Source of the DNA: JBQTKD01 sp052389435
GTDB lineage: Bacteria > Actinomycetota > Actinomycetes > Sporichthyales > Sporichthyaceae
Direction of reading: 5' to 3'
Assembly: GCA_052389435.1 (NCBI GenBank)
Contig: JBQTIB010000173.1
Span: forward strand, 1 to 29,434
DNA: 29,434 nucleotides
Part shown: piece by piece, positions 1 to 8,035 of the stretch
Layout: the number at the start of each line of letters is the position of its first letter
How positions within the stretch are numbered: the first letter of the stretch is position 1
Notes under the pieces: generated by a model
Told to the model about the DNA's origin: nothing
Seen by the model: only the letters and a program-made list of their open reading frames with translations
Database searches by the model: none
Program-made: the position numbers and the translations under genes

Positions 1-209
1 GGGCGCCCCCCCCCCGGCCCCCCCCCACTCTGGGAGATTAGTTTTATCCCTGTGCGGGCGGGGCCCTCCTCCACGGACTTCCGCCAATGTGGGGGGCGGC
101 CCCCCCCACGGCCCCCCTCCGAACGCGAGCTTTCTTGGGTGCCCACGCGGTGTCCTTGCGGCCGGCGTACCCATGCCCTCACCTGACCGGGCCCTGGACC
201 GATCCACGC

Positions 210-224
210 TGGGGCGAAGCCCCA
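210..224. repeat. short GGGGCGAAGCCCC hairpin
   Basis: TGGGGC-GAA-GCCCCA forms a 6-bp stem with a 3-nt loop. The same GGGGCGAAGCCCC core recurs at 322-338 next to the globin stop codon, so the motif is present twice within 130 bp. Confidence 0.4.
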
Positions 225-268
225 CCGGCGAAAGAATCCGGCGCCCCGGCGCCGCATTCTTTCGCCGG
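225..268. repeat. 44-bp near-perfect palindrome, REP-like
   Basis: Two 21-nt arms (225-245 and 248-268) are reverse complements with a single mismatch, separated by 2 nt. The core is AAAGAATSCGGCGCC. It lies about 75 nt beyond the end of the globin gene and follows a short hairpin at 210-224. It could be a second terminator for that gene or one copy of a dispersed intergenic palindrome. No second copy of the A/T-containing core is visible in this window. Confidence 0.5.
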
Positions 269-321
269 AACAGCAGTTCGCCTGTGTCTTTGCCGTTTGC
301 CTTTACGGGGGGCGTGGGGGG

Positions 322-338
322 GGGGGGCGAAGCCCCCC
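322..338 (-). terminator. terminator hairpin of the globin-reductase gene
   Basis: On the minus strand GGGGGGC-TTC-GCCCCCC follows the stop codon by 4 nt. The 7-bp G/C stem with no U tail is the usual actinobacterial form. The exact length of the neighbouring G run (316-327) may be unreliable. Confidence 0.5.
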
Positions 339-342
339 ACTG

Positions 343-1464
343 TCACATGTAGAGGTGGTCGCCGAAGGTGTCGAACTTGATGCGGCTCATCGAGATGTCG
401 TGCTGCAGGGCGCGGTCGATGGTGCCGCGGACCATCGCGGGGGAGCCGGCGATGTAGAGGTCGTGGTCGGCCCACTGTCCGTAGCGGAACGCGACGTCGG
501 CGACGAGGCCCTTCTCGCCCGGGTAGGTGTCGTCCTCGGAGACGGCGGGGACGACCGAAAGCCAGGTGTGCTGGCGCGCGAGTGCCTGCATTGCGGGCAG
601 GTCGTAGAGGTCTTCGGGCTGGCGGCCGCCGAAGAACAGGTGCACGCGGCGGTACCAGTTCCATCGCGCCATGTCCTCGACGATCGACTTCATCGGGGCG
701 AGTCCGGTGCCGCCGGCGATGCAGACGAGGTCGCGGGTCGAGGTGCGGTCGGCGGTCATCGTGCCGGTGGCGTGGCCGAGGCGGATAACGTCCTTGGGGC
801 GGGCCTTGTTCACCAGGGCCTGGCTGACCCAGCCGGCGTCGATCGCCCGGACGTGCAGGTCGATGAGGTTGTCCTTGCGCGGCGCGTTCGCGATCGAGTA
901 CCAGCGCCAGACGCGCGGCCACCACGGCGTTTCGACCGAGACGTACTGGCCGGCCTCGAACGGGTAGTGCTGGTCCGGGCGCACGGTGACCACGACGAGG
1001 TCGCCGGTGCGGTGCTCGTGGGAGACGATTTCCGCCAGCCACCAGTCCGGGGTGTCCAGCGCCGCACGCCGGGAGGATTCGATCATCGTCTGGGCGGCGA
1101 TGCTGTACGCGGCGACCCACGCGGCCTCGACGGGCGGAGTCCACGCGTCGCCCGCGTACCGCTTGAGCGCGGCGATCAGCGCCCGGCCGACGGCCTCGTA
1201 GTGAATCGGCTTGGCGCCGAACTTGCGGTGGTCCCGGCCGAGCTGCTCGAGGAAGTTCGCGAGGAACTCCGGCCGTTCGATGCCCTGGACGATCCGAACG
1301 ATGGCCCCGAGCAGGCGGTTGCGCTGGGCGTCCATCGCCGGGGGGAACATCTCTCGCACGCCCGGGTTCTCGATGAACAGCCGCGCGTAGAAGTAGCTCG
1401 CGACCTTGTCGGCGTGGGGCTCGACAACGGTGAAGCTTTCCTTGATCAGACGCGGATCCAGCAA
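343..1464 (-). CDS. flavohaemoglobin-like globin/FAD-NAD(P)H oxidoreductase
   Basis: Predicted cytoplasmic 373-residue fusion of a globin (about 1-135) with a ferredoxin-reductase module. In the globin part the B-helix FY pair is at 25-26, and the proximal haem histidine is His79 in GRDHRKFG, ten residues before a conserved Tyr as in Hmp. The FAD site is RWYS (187-190), the nicotinamide-binding loop GGTGLAP (251-257), and AGSPAMV (339-345) belongs to the C-terminal NAD module. Family members oxidise NO to nitrate with O2 and NAD(P)H, or act as haem-linked electron-transfer proteins; the variant globin resembles mycobacterial type II flavohaemoglobins, for which the substrate is less certain. 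The chosen start is TTG, preceded by AGGGA about 8 nt upstream, and gives the normal family N terminus. It is divergent from the acyltransferase gene. Confidence 0.85.
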   Translation of the reverse strand: MLDPRLIKESFTVVEPHADKVASYFYARLFIENPGVREMFPPAMDAQRNRLLGAIVRIVQGIERPEFLANFLEQLGRDHRKFGAKPIHYEAVGRALIAALKRYAGDAWTPPVEAAWVAAYSIAAQTMIESSRRAALDTPDWWLAEIVSHEHRTGDLVVVTVRPDQHYPFEAGQYVSVETPWWPRVWRWYSIANAPRKDNLIDLHVRAIDAGWVSQALVNKARPKDVIRLGHATGTMTADRTSTRDLVCIAGGTGLAPMKSIVEDMARWNWYRRVHLFFGGRQPEDLYDLPAMQALARQHTWLSVVPAVSEDDTYPGEKGLVADVAFRYGQWADHDLYIAGSPAMVRGTIDRALQHDISMSRIKFDTFGDHLYM

Positions 1465-1648
1465 GGCAGTCCCTGTGTCGCAACTGAACCGACGCGACGT
1501 CGGCAGACCGGCCCGCGGGTGGGCTGCGGCACCAACGACGATACCGTCGCAACCCCTGGTTTCTCAGGCGAGCGGCCATCCGGGGCACTTTTGGTCAAGC
1601 CCGCACGCCGCCTCGATTGGGTATTTGTCGGCAAAGAGTGGGGTTCGC

Positions 1649-3154
1649 GTGAAGCAGCTGACCTCCCTCGACCAGCAGTTCCTCGCCGTCGAGAGCGCCA
1701 CCCACACCGGGCACGTCGGCGGGCTCTACCTACTCGATTCCACCGGCGGCGCGCCGGTAACCCTGGCAGCTCTCCGCGAACTCGTGGCCGCGCGCCTGCA
1801 TCTGCTGGCGCCGCTGCGCCGGCGGTTGCTGGAGGTGCCGCTGCGCTTCGACCGGCCCTACTGGGTCGACGACGACGCCGTCGACCTGACCGCCCACGTG
1901 CGGGGGCACGTCGTCGCGGCACCCGGCGGACGGGAGGACCTCGCCGCGCTGGTCGCGGCGCTGCACGCGCCCGCGCTGGACCGGGCTCGGCCGCTGTGGG
2001 AACTGCACCTGATCGACGGCCTCGCCGACGGGCGCCAGGCGGTGTTCGGCAAGGTCCACCACGCGGTGGTCGACGGGGTGTCGGCCGCGGCGCTGCTCGG
2101 TGCGCTGCTCGACCGGACCCCGGACGCCCCGCCGGCCGCGGCGGACGCGATCGTGCCGCGGTCCGGGCTCGTCCCGCGCCGCCGTCACCTGGTGGGACGC
2201 GGTCTGGCGAACGCGATCGCCCACCCGGCTCGGAGTCTGAAGGCGATGCCTCGGCTGTTGCCGCACCTGGACAAGCTGCCGGGGGTGGAGCGCGTGCCGG
2301 GCACCCGCGCGGTGGCATCGCTGGCCGCCCGCGTTCCGGGTTGGCACTCTGGGCAGGCCGAGGAGCCGCCCCAACGTCGGCCGCGGGTGCCGCCGACCCC
2401 GTTCAACGCTCCGATCTCGCCGCTGCGGGCCGTCGCCTTCGGGTCGGTCCCGGTGGCGGAGGTCCGCGCGCTGCGCTCGGCCTTCGGCTGCTCGGACAAC
2501 GACGTCGTGCTCGAACTGTGCGCCTCCCTACTGCGCCGCTGGCTGACCCTGCACGACGCCCTGCCCGCCCGTCCGCTGGTGGTCGGGGTGCCGGTGTCGT
2601 TGCGCGCTCCGCGCGGCGCCGAGGCGGGCAACCGGGCCGGGGGCAACGCGATCTCGTTGATGGTCGCCCCGCTCCCGACGCATCGTGCGGATCCGGCCGA
2701 TCGAATCGCGGCGATCTCGGCGGCAATGCTGGTCGCGAAGCGACGGCTCAAGGGCATGCCGGACACCTGGCTGAGCGACCTGACCGATCTGCTGCCGCCC
2801 GCGCTGATGGGAGTGACTGCGCGCAGCCTCGGCCGGGTCCTGCACGCGGGGGGCCGCCACCCGGTCAACCTGGTGATCTCCCACGTCCCCGGCCCGCACG
2901 TCCCGCTGTACCTGGCGGGCGCCCGGATGGTCGCGCACTACCCGGTGTCGGCGGTCTCCGACGCCCTCGGCGGGCTGAACATCACCGTCGTCGGGCACGA
3001 CGGCGACCTCGACTTCGGCTTCGTCGCCTGCCCGAAGCTCGTGCCCGACCTCGCAGACCTCGCGGCCGGCCTACCGCTGGCGCTGGACGAACTGCACGCG
3101 GCGGCTTCGGCGGCTACGGCCGCAAAAACTACGGTTTCCGAGGCCGGAACCTGA
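1649..3154 (+). CDS. WS/DGAT-family acyltransferase (wax ester/triacylglycerol synthase)
   Basis: The 501-residue protein opens with the typical QLTSLDQQFL segment and carries the catalytic HHxxxDG motif as HHAVVDG at 137-143 (His137, His138, Asp142). PLWELHLIDGL (115-125) and a VISHVPGP segment near 406-415 are further family landmarks. Members transfer the acyl group of acyl-CoA to diacylglycerol or a long-chain alcohol at the membrane surface, making storage lipids. The GTG start at 1649 is preferred because the family N terminus begins exactly there; the frame stays open upstream but that part is not protein-like. A purine-rich AAAGAG lies about 11 nt upstream. A hydrolase gene converges from the right and a hairpin separates the two. 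Confidence 0.9.
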   Translation: MKQLTSLDQQFLAVESATHTGHVGGLYLLDSTGGAPVTLAALRELVAARLHLLAPLRRRLLEVPLRFDRPYWVDDDAVDLTAHVRGHVVAAPGGREDLAALVAALHAPALDRARPLWELHLIDGLADGRQAVFGKVHHAVVDGVSAAALLGALLDRTPDAPPAAADAIVPRSGLVPRRRHLVGRGLANAIAHPARSLKAMPRLLPHLDKLPGVERVPGTRAVASLAARVPGWHSGQAEEPPQRRPRVPPTPFNAPISPLRAVAFGSVPVAEVRALRSAFGCSDNDVVLELCASLLRRWLTLHDALPARPLVVGVPVSLRAPRGAEAGNRAGGNAISLMVAPLPTHRADPADRIAAISAAMLVAKRRLKGMPDTWLSDLTDLLPPALMGVTARSLGRVLHAGGRHPVNLVISHVPGPHVPLYLAGARMVAHYPVSAVSDALGGLNITVVGHDGDLDFGFVACPKLVPDLADLAAGLPLALDELHAAASAATAAKTTVSEAGT

Positions 3155-3156
3155 CT

Positions 3157-3177
3157 GTGGGGATTGACAACCCCCAC
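3157..3177. terminator. bidirectional hairpin between convergent genes
   Basis: GTGGGG (3157-3162) and CCCCAC (3172-3177) pair around a 9-nt loop, between the acyltransferase stop codon and the convergent hydrolase stop. It fits a shared G/C-rich terminator, though the stem is short. Confidence 0.5.
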
Positions 3178-3188
3178 GGCGTTGCGGG

Positions 3189-4088
3189 CTAGGTGCGCGC
3201 CGCCGAGCGGAGTTCGGCGCGGCGGGCCGTGCGTTCGATGCCGTCGAGCAGGACGGGCCACAGCTCCAGCGGCATGTCGTGGCCCATGCCGGGGACGAGC
3301 ACCAGTTCGGCGCCGGGTACGGCGCGCGCGGTGGCCCGCCCGCCGCTCACGTGCACCAACGGGTCGGCGGTGCCGTGGATGACGATCGTCGGCACCGTCA
3401 CCCCGCGCAGCGCGGCCGTGCGGTCAGGGGCCGCGACGATCGCCGCGAGTTGGCGCATCGTGCCCTGCGGATTCAGACCGCGGGCGTAGGTGCGACGGGC
3501 CCGACTCTCCTGTCGCGCGAGGTTGGTGGCCAGGAAACGCTGCGAGGCGATGCGGGAGAAGCCCTCGAGCGACCGACTGACGTAGGCCTCCTCGCCTGGC
3601 GGCCACTTGTCGAACATGTGCCGCAGGATGCGCGGCGCAACCCAGCCGACGCGCTTGTTGCCGGTCGTCGACATGATCGAGGTCAGGGAGCGGACCCGGT
3701 GCGGGTGGGCGATCGCCAGCGTCTGCGCGATCATCCCGCCCATCGAAACCCCGACCACGTGCGCCGAGTCGAGCTCGAGGTGGTCGAGCAGGCCGACGAC
3801 GTCGGTGGCCATGTCCTCGAGGCTGTACGCCAGATTCGGGTCGCGCCCCAGGTAGGACTTCGCGATGCGCCCGACGCCCTCCCGCGCCGCCGAACGGCCG
3901 GTGTCGCGATTGTCGAATCGGATCACCCGAAATCCGCGCGCGGCCAGCTGGTCGCAGAACTCGTCGTCCCACCAGATCATCGGCCCGCCCAGACCCATGA
4001 CGAGCACAACCGGCGGATCGGAATCGGCACCGCGGACCTCGAAGCACAGATCGAAGCCGTTGATCGAAACGATGCATTCCTCCGCCAT
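3189..4088 (-). CDS. alpha/beta hydrolase
   Basis: A 299-residue alpha/beta-hydrolase fold enzyme. The oxyanion strand MGLGGPMIWW is at 31-40, the nucleophile elbow GVSMGG at 113-118 (Ser115), the acid HGTADPLV around Asp242, and the catalytic His270 in GMGHDMP. All three catalytic residues are present. The RFDNRDTGRS segment (57-66) is typical of the esterase/aclacinomycin methylesterase-like branch. The ATG at 4088 is chosen over one 24 codons upstream because GGAGGG lies 5 nt before it. No signal peptide is seen, so it is probably cytoplasmic. The substrate is unknown; proximity to a lipid acyltransferase suggests, but does not show, an ester-lipid substrate. Confidence 0.85.
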   Translation of the reverse strand: MAEECIVSINGFDLCFEVRGADSDPPVVLVMGLGGPMIWWDDEFCDQLAARGFRVIRFDNRDTGRSAAREGVGRIAKSYLGRDPNLAYSLEDMATDVVGLLDHLELDSAHVVGVSMGGMIAQTLAIAHPHRVRSLTSIMSTTGNKRVGWVAPRILRHMFDKWPPGEEAYVSRSLEGFSRIASQRFLATNLARQESRARRTYARGLNPQGTMRQLAAIVAAPDRTAALRGVTVPTIVIHGTADPLVHVSGGRATARAVPGAELVLVPGMGHDMPLELWPVLLDGIERTARRAELRSAART

Positions 4089-4253
4089 CGACACCCTCCA
4101 CGTCTGGGTCGCGTACCGCCGTTCCCAGTCTGCCCGACGGTGGTGTTTCGGGCTTTGCACAACGGAGGCATCGATTCCCCGGGCGGCGCGGCGATCCGCG
4201 CCTACCCTCGAAGAGGCAGTGGGTCGCCCGCCCCGCTCCGCAGGAGTCCGCCC

Positions 4254-5156
4254 GTGAAAGTCGCGATGCCCGCCATCCGAACGATGCCGTTCGGCTCGCT
4301 GCCGCGGCTTCGGCCGGTCGTGTCCCGTCGCCGGACCGAGCGTCCCGCCCCGCTGTGGAGCGGCGAGGGCTTTGCCGGACCGCGCGGCGGCAGGCCCCTG
4401 TTCGACGAGGCGCGGGCCCTACGCGAGGGGTCCGCCCTGCTGCGCGATCCCATCTGGCGGGCCGAGGGAATGGCCTCCGGGCGGCACCGCCCGGTGATGC
4501 TCATCCCCGGCTTCAGCGCCGGGGACGCGTCCATGGCCGCGTTCGCCCGATGGCTGCGGCGCGCCGGCTACGTCGCGATGGCCTCGCAGGTGCACCTGAA
4601 CGTCGGCTGCTCGCGGGGCACCGTCGAGCACCTCACCGCGCGGCTCGAACTTGCCGCGCTGCGCCAGGACCAACCGATTCTGCTGATCGGGCAGAGCCTC
4701 GGGGGCGTGTTCGCGCGGACGCTGGCAACGCGCCGGCCGGATCTCGTGGCCGGCGTGATCTCGCTCGGCAGCCCGCACCTCGCGCCGACCGCCGCGCACC
4801 GCATCCTCATGGCGGACGTCGCACTGCTGACGCGACTCAGTCGCATCGGCGCCGGCCGTCTGCGCCTCCCGGTGGCGGGCTCCGCGCCGCTGATGAGCGC
4901 GGAATGCGTTCACGGGGACTGCGCGCACGAGTCATGGCGCGAGTCCCGCGGCCGATTCCCCGCCGCGGTTCCGTTCCTGTCGATCTACTCGCGCACCGAC
5001 GGACTCATCGACCACCGGGCGTGCCTCGACCCCGCCGCCGAGCACCTCGAGGTGGACTCGAGCCACTGCGGCATGGCCCTCAACGCGGAGGTCTACCGCG
5101 CCGTCGCGACACGCCTGCCCGGGTTTTACGAGCGCGCCCGAGGGAATCGGACATAA
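4254..5156 (+). CDS. alpha/beta hydrolase, lipase-like
   Basis: A 300-residue protein with the lipase-type oxyanion segment VMLIPGFSAGD (81-91), the nucleophile elbow GQSLGG at 146-151 (Ser148), candidate acids Asp249/Asp253 in SRTDGLID, and His271 in SSHCGM near the C terminus. The layout resembles PGAP1/triacylglycerol-lipase-like proteins acting on ester bonds. The first 35 residues are basic with no clear signal peptide. The GTG start at 4254 has CAGGAG with a 7-nt spacer. It is divergent from the other hydrolase, with 165 bp between the starts. Five cysteines (119, 218, 223, 257, 272) are present; whether any pair is unknown. Confidence 0.8.
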   Translation: MKVAMPAIRTMPFGSLPRLRPVVSRRRTERPAPLWSGEGFAGPRGGRPLFDEARALREGSALLRDPIWRAEGMASGRHRPVMLIPGFSAGDASMAAFARWLRRAGYVAMASQVHLNVGCSRGTVEHLTARLELAALRQDQPILLIGQSLGGVFARTLATRRPDLVAGVISLGSPHLAPTAAHRILMADVALLTRLSRIGAGRLRLPVAGSAPLMSAECVHGDCAHESWRESRGRFPAAVPFLSIYSRTDGLIDHRACLDPAAEHLEVDSSHCGMALNAEVYRAVATRLPGFYERARGNRT

Positions 5157-5259
5157 CAGCGCCACCCCTACCCACGGGGCCACAACCGCGATTGTCCGTT
5201 TCGTCCGAATTGCCGGGCTTGGCGTATTGCGGTCGATTTGTAACCGGCCGTGCGGGGGC

Positions 5260-5304
5260 GTTTACCCCGCAGGGATGTTCCCGGTGGGGTGAAATCGGGT
5301 AAAC
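5260..5304. promoter_or_regulatory. inverted repeat upstream of the M4 peptidase gene
   Basis: GTTTACCC (5260-5267) and GGGTAAAC (5297-5304) are perfect 8-bp reverse complements about 37 nt apart centre to centre, the second half ending 54 bp before the peptidase start. Spaced half-sites immediately upstream of a secreted-protease gene could be an operator. No regulator is identified. Confidence 0.3.
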
Positions 5305-5358
5305 ATCTCCCAAGCCCCATCTCATGCGATGTCGGGCAAACGTCTCGTCGGGGGCAAC

Positions 5359-7098
5359 ATGAAGCGTCCGCCCGTACTACTGGCCACGCTCGCTCTGGCT
5401 GCGGTGATGTCGACGGTCGCCGTCGGCGGGCCGTCCGCGGACGCCGCCCCCGTGCCCGATCCGGTCTCCAACGCGATCGTGCAGAACGCGCTGACCGCGC
5501 TGCGGGCCAACGCGGACGAACTCGGCTTTTCAGGCGACGGTCGCGGCGCCCTCGGCCTCGGCGAGCGCAACGGCGTCAAGGTCGTCGACGTGGTGGCCGA
5601 CCCGAACGGCGCCACCCACGTCCGGATGGACCGGACCTTCGCCGGACTGCCGGTGGTCGGCGGAGACTTCGTGGTCCACCGCTCCGCCGCCGGTGCCTGG
5701 GAACCGGCCAGCGCCACCTTCACCGCCGCCCTCGACGGTCTGAACCTGACCCCCGGTCTCGACGCCGCGGGCGCGATCTCGCGACTGGCGCTCGGCACGG
5801 ACGCCCTGCGCGCGACCCTGACGGGCACGCCGCGCCTGGTGATCGACACGGTCGGTGGCCCGGTCGCCCTCGCGTGGGAGGTGCCGACCGCGGGCACCCG
5901 GCCGGACGGCACTCCCTCCCGCCTGCTCACCTACGTCGACGCCGCCTCGGGCGCGGTGCGCTGGGCGGACGACAGCATCCACACGGTCGAGGGCCCCAAC
6001 CACACGGCCGAAGGCGTCGGCGAGGCAGCCGAAGGCGAGGGCCGATCGCTCTACCTGGGCACCGTGCCGCTGCGGACCTCGCTGTTGGACGGTCTGTTCA
6101 CGCTCAAGGACCTCAGCCGCGGCGGCGGATTCACCGCCGATGCGCAGAACCGCGCGGACAACTGTCTTCCCATCGGCCTGTCGCTGTGCACCTCCAACGC
6201 ACCGGCGGACCAGTTCACCGACGACGACAACCGCTGGGGCAACGGTTCGGAACTCAACCGGCAGTCCGCCGCAGTCGACGCTCAGTACGGCAGCGACGTC
6301 ACCTGGGACTACTTCAAGGCGGTCCACAAGCGTTCGGGCGTCGGGAACGACGGCGTCGGCGTCTACAGCCGCGTGCACTACGGCGAGGACTACGCCAACG
6401 CGTTCTGGAGCGACGAGTGCCTGTGCATGACCTTCGGCGACGGGGACCGCAAGACGCTCGGCCCGCTGGTGTCCCTCGACATCACCGGGCACGAAATCAC
6501 CCACGGCGTCACCACCCGCACCGCGCGGCTGAACAACTCCGGCGAGGCCGGCGGCCTGAACGAGGCCACCAGCGACATCTTCGGAACGATGATCGAGTTC
6601 TATTCCAAGAACGAGGACGACAAGCCGGACTACCTCGTCGGCGAAACCGTGTTCCTCGACAAGCAGGACAAGGACGGCCAGCCCAACGCCATTCGGTACA
6701 TGTGGGAGCCGAGCCTCGACAAGCAGTCTCCGGACTGCTACCACTCCGCCGTGGACCAGCTCGACGTGCACCTTTCGGCGGGCCCGGCGAACCACTTCTT
6801 CTACCTGCTCGCCGAGGGCAGCGAACGCAAGACCATCGCCGGCATCGAGTATGCGAGCCCGACCTGCGACGGCAAGAAGGTCGCCGGCATCGGCCGCGAC
6901 GCCGCCGCCAAGATCTGGTATCGCGCGCTGACGATGTACTTCACCTCGAACATGACCTACCCCGACGCGCGGGAGGCCGTCCTGCGCGCGGCCAAGGACC
7001 TGCACGGGGACAAGTCGACCGAGCTTGCAGTCACCGAGGCGGCCTGGAGCGCCGTCAACGTCACCGCGCAGACCGACCCGGACGACGGACTGCTGTAG
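5359..7098 (+). CDS. secreted M4-family (thermolysin-like) zinc metallopeptidase
   Basis: A 579-residue preproenzyme. The N terminus MKRPPVLLATLALAAVMSTV followed by an Ala-rich stretch is a signal peptide. An FTP/PepSY-type propeptide follows (about 30-215, with HVRMDRTFAGLPVVGGDFVVH-like spacing). The mature domain has the zinc motif HEITH (378-382) with Glu379 as general base, the third ligand Glu402 in GGLNEATSD, and the transition-state His471 in DVHLSAGP. Several cysteine pairs in the mature part suggest disulphides. It degrades extracellular proteins after autoprocessing. The ATG at 5359 is preferred over an in-frame ATG at 5329 because GGGGG lies 5 nt upstream and the signal peptide then starts cleanly. 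No C-terminal accessory domain is seen. Confidence 0.9.
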   Translation: MKRPPVLLATLALAAVMSTVAVGGPSADAAPVPDPVSNAIVQNALTALRANADELGFSGDGRGALGLGERNGVKVVDVVADPNGATHVRMDRTFAGLPVVGGDFVVHRSAAGAWEPASATFTAALDGLNLTPGLDAAGAISRLALGTDALRATLTGTPRLVIDTVGGPVALAWEVPTAGTRPDGTPSRLLTYVDAASGAVRWADDSIHTVEGPNHTAEGVGEAAEGEGRSLYLGTVPLRTSLLDGLFTLKDLSRGGGFTADAQNRADNCLPIGLSLCTSNAPADQFTDDDNRWGNGSELNRQSAAVDAQYGSDVTWDYFKAVHKRSGVGNDGVGVYSRVHYGEDYANAFWSDECLCMTFGDGDRKTLGPLVSLDITGHEITHGVTTRTARLNNSGEAGGLNEATSDIFGTMIEFYSKNEDDKPDYLVGETVFLDKQDKDGQPNAIRYMWEPSLDKQSPDCYHSAVDQLDVHLSAGPANHFFYLLAEGSERKTIAGIEYASPTCDGKKVAGIGRDAAAKIWYRALTMYFTSNMTYPDAREAVLRAAKDLHGDKSTELAVTEAAWSAVNVTAQTDPDDGLL

Positions 7099-7120
7099 AC
7101 CCGCAAGGCCCGAAAAGCAC

Positions 7121-7157
7121 CGAAGACCGGCGACCCCACGGGGGTCGCCGGTCTTCG
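7121..7157. terminator. strong bidirectional terminator
   Basis: A perfect 17-bp stem (7121-7137 with 7141-7157) and a 3-nt ACG loop lies between the stop codons of the convergent peptidase and coxG genes, 22 nt after one and 11 nt after the other. This is the clearest terminator in the window. Confidence 0.9.
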
Positions 7158-7167
7158 CGTTGCCGGG

Positions 7168-7830
7168 CTAGGAGCGCTTCTTCTTGATGCCGACGAGGAG
7201 CACGAGGAGCGCGAGGACCGCCGCCACGGGGGCGAGTCGCTTGAGGATCGGAGCGCCCGCGGCGTCGAACAGGTCGATGGCCTCCGGCTCCGGACGAACG
7301 GCCGGCTTGGTCGCAGTGGCGGCGGCGGTGGCGCCGCCGTTGCTCGAGGCGTTCGCGGCCGGCGCGGCCGGAGTCTGTTCGGCACCGCCGCCGCTGATCT
7401 GCTGCGAGAGGCACTCGACGAACTTGCCGAGGATCTTGTTGCTGACGTCGACCATGACGCCGCGGCCGAACTGCGCCGGGCGGCCGGTGATCGCAAGGTC
7501 GGTGCTGACGGAGATCTGAGTCTCCTCGCCCGCCTCCTTGAACACGGCGGTGATGGTGGCCGCCGCGGTGCCCGCGCCCTTGGCCTCCTTGCCGTTGGCC
7601 TTGATGACGAGCCTGCGGTTCTCGACGTCCTTCTCGACGAACTGGGCCGTGCCGCCGTAGGTGACGGTGATCGGGCCGACCTTCACCTTGACCCGGCCGT
7701 CGAACTCGTCGCCGCGGACCTCGTCGAGCACGGCGCCGGGCATGCACGGGGCGAGGCGCTCGACGTCGAGGAGGACGTCCCAGGCCTGCTCGACCGGGAC
7801 CGGGACGGTGAATTCGTGTTCGAGCTGCAT
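7168..7830 (-). CDS. CoxG-like SRPBCC protein with C-terminal membrane anchor
   Basis: A 220-residue protein. Residues 1-145 form an SRPBCC/CoxG domain (CMPG at 29-32, then GRVKVKVGPITVTYGG). A Pro/Ala/Ser-rich linker (about 147-180) leads to one hydrophobic helix (199-214) and a KKKRS tail, placing the domain on the cytoplasmic face of the membrane. In characterised CO dehydrogenase systems CoxG recruits the enzyme to the membrane and has been linked to quinone delivery. The ATG is preceded by AGAGG at about 7 nt. It is the last gene of the coxSLMG block but is separated from coxM by 205 bp, so it may also have its own promoter. Confidence 0.85.
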   Translation of the reverse strand: MQLEHEFTVPVPVEQAWDVLLDVERLAPCMPGAVLDEVRGDEFDGRVKVKVGPITVTYGGTAQFVEKDVENRRLVIKANGKEAKGAGTAAATITAVFKEAGEETQISVSTDLAITGRPAQFGRGVMVDVSNKILGKFVECLSQQISGGGAEQTPAAPAANASSNGGATAAATATKPAVRPEPEAIDLFDAAGAPILKRLAPVAAVLALLVLLVGIKKKRS

Positions 7831-7869
7831 GAGGGGCCTCTGTCCTTCGAGGAGCTGGGGTCTATACCG

Positions 7870-7911
7870 CTGCGCGCGCCGTCCCAGATGCGATGGGAGC
7901 GACGCGCGCAG
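7870..7911. promoter_or_regulatory. imperfect hairpin in the coxM-coxG gap
   Basis: Arms 7870-7886 and 7894-7911 pair over 17-18 nt with small mismatches around a 7-nt loop, about 40-80 nt before the coxG start on the minus strand. It might attenuate read-through from coxM or stabilise upstream mRNA. Nothing else recognisable fills the 7831-8035 gap. Confidence 0.4.
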
Positions 7912-8035
7912 ACGGCAACTGGCTTACCGGTCAGGCTATATCGTCCCGACGGGCTCGTACCTCGCCCGCCGGGAGATGGCCGCGAACGTCGTCACGGCGG
8001 TCACCTGCAACCGCCCCGACGCCGCTCGGCCGGCC

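Larger units (their letters stand above)
1..342. other. contig end with no convincing gene
   Basis: The first 30 or so bases are almost pure C/G runs, and further C and G runs occur near 97-117 and 315-327. Open frames here are short, overlap one another and resemble nothing I recognise. The only structured parts are the two GGGGCGAAGCCCC-type hairpins and the long palindrome at 225-268, listed separately. The homopolymer-rich left edge is probably assembly or sequencing error rather than biology. Confidence 0.7.

Noticed and set aside
355..3192. Very long plus-strand open frame antisense to the globin gene and running into the acyltransferase
   Set aside because: It is low-complexity Arg/Gly/Ala/Val sequence without any motif. 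High G+C makes stops rare in antisense frames, and the real genes lie in other frames.
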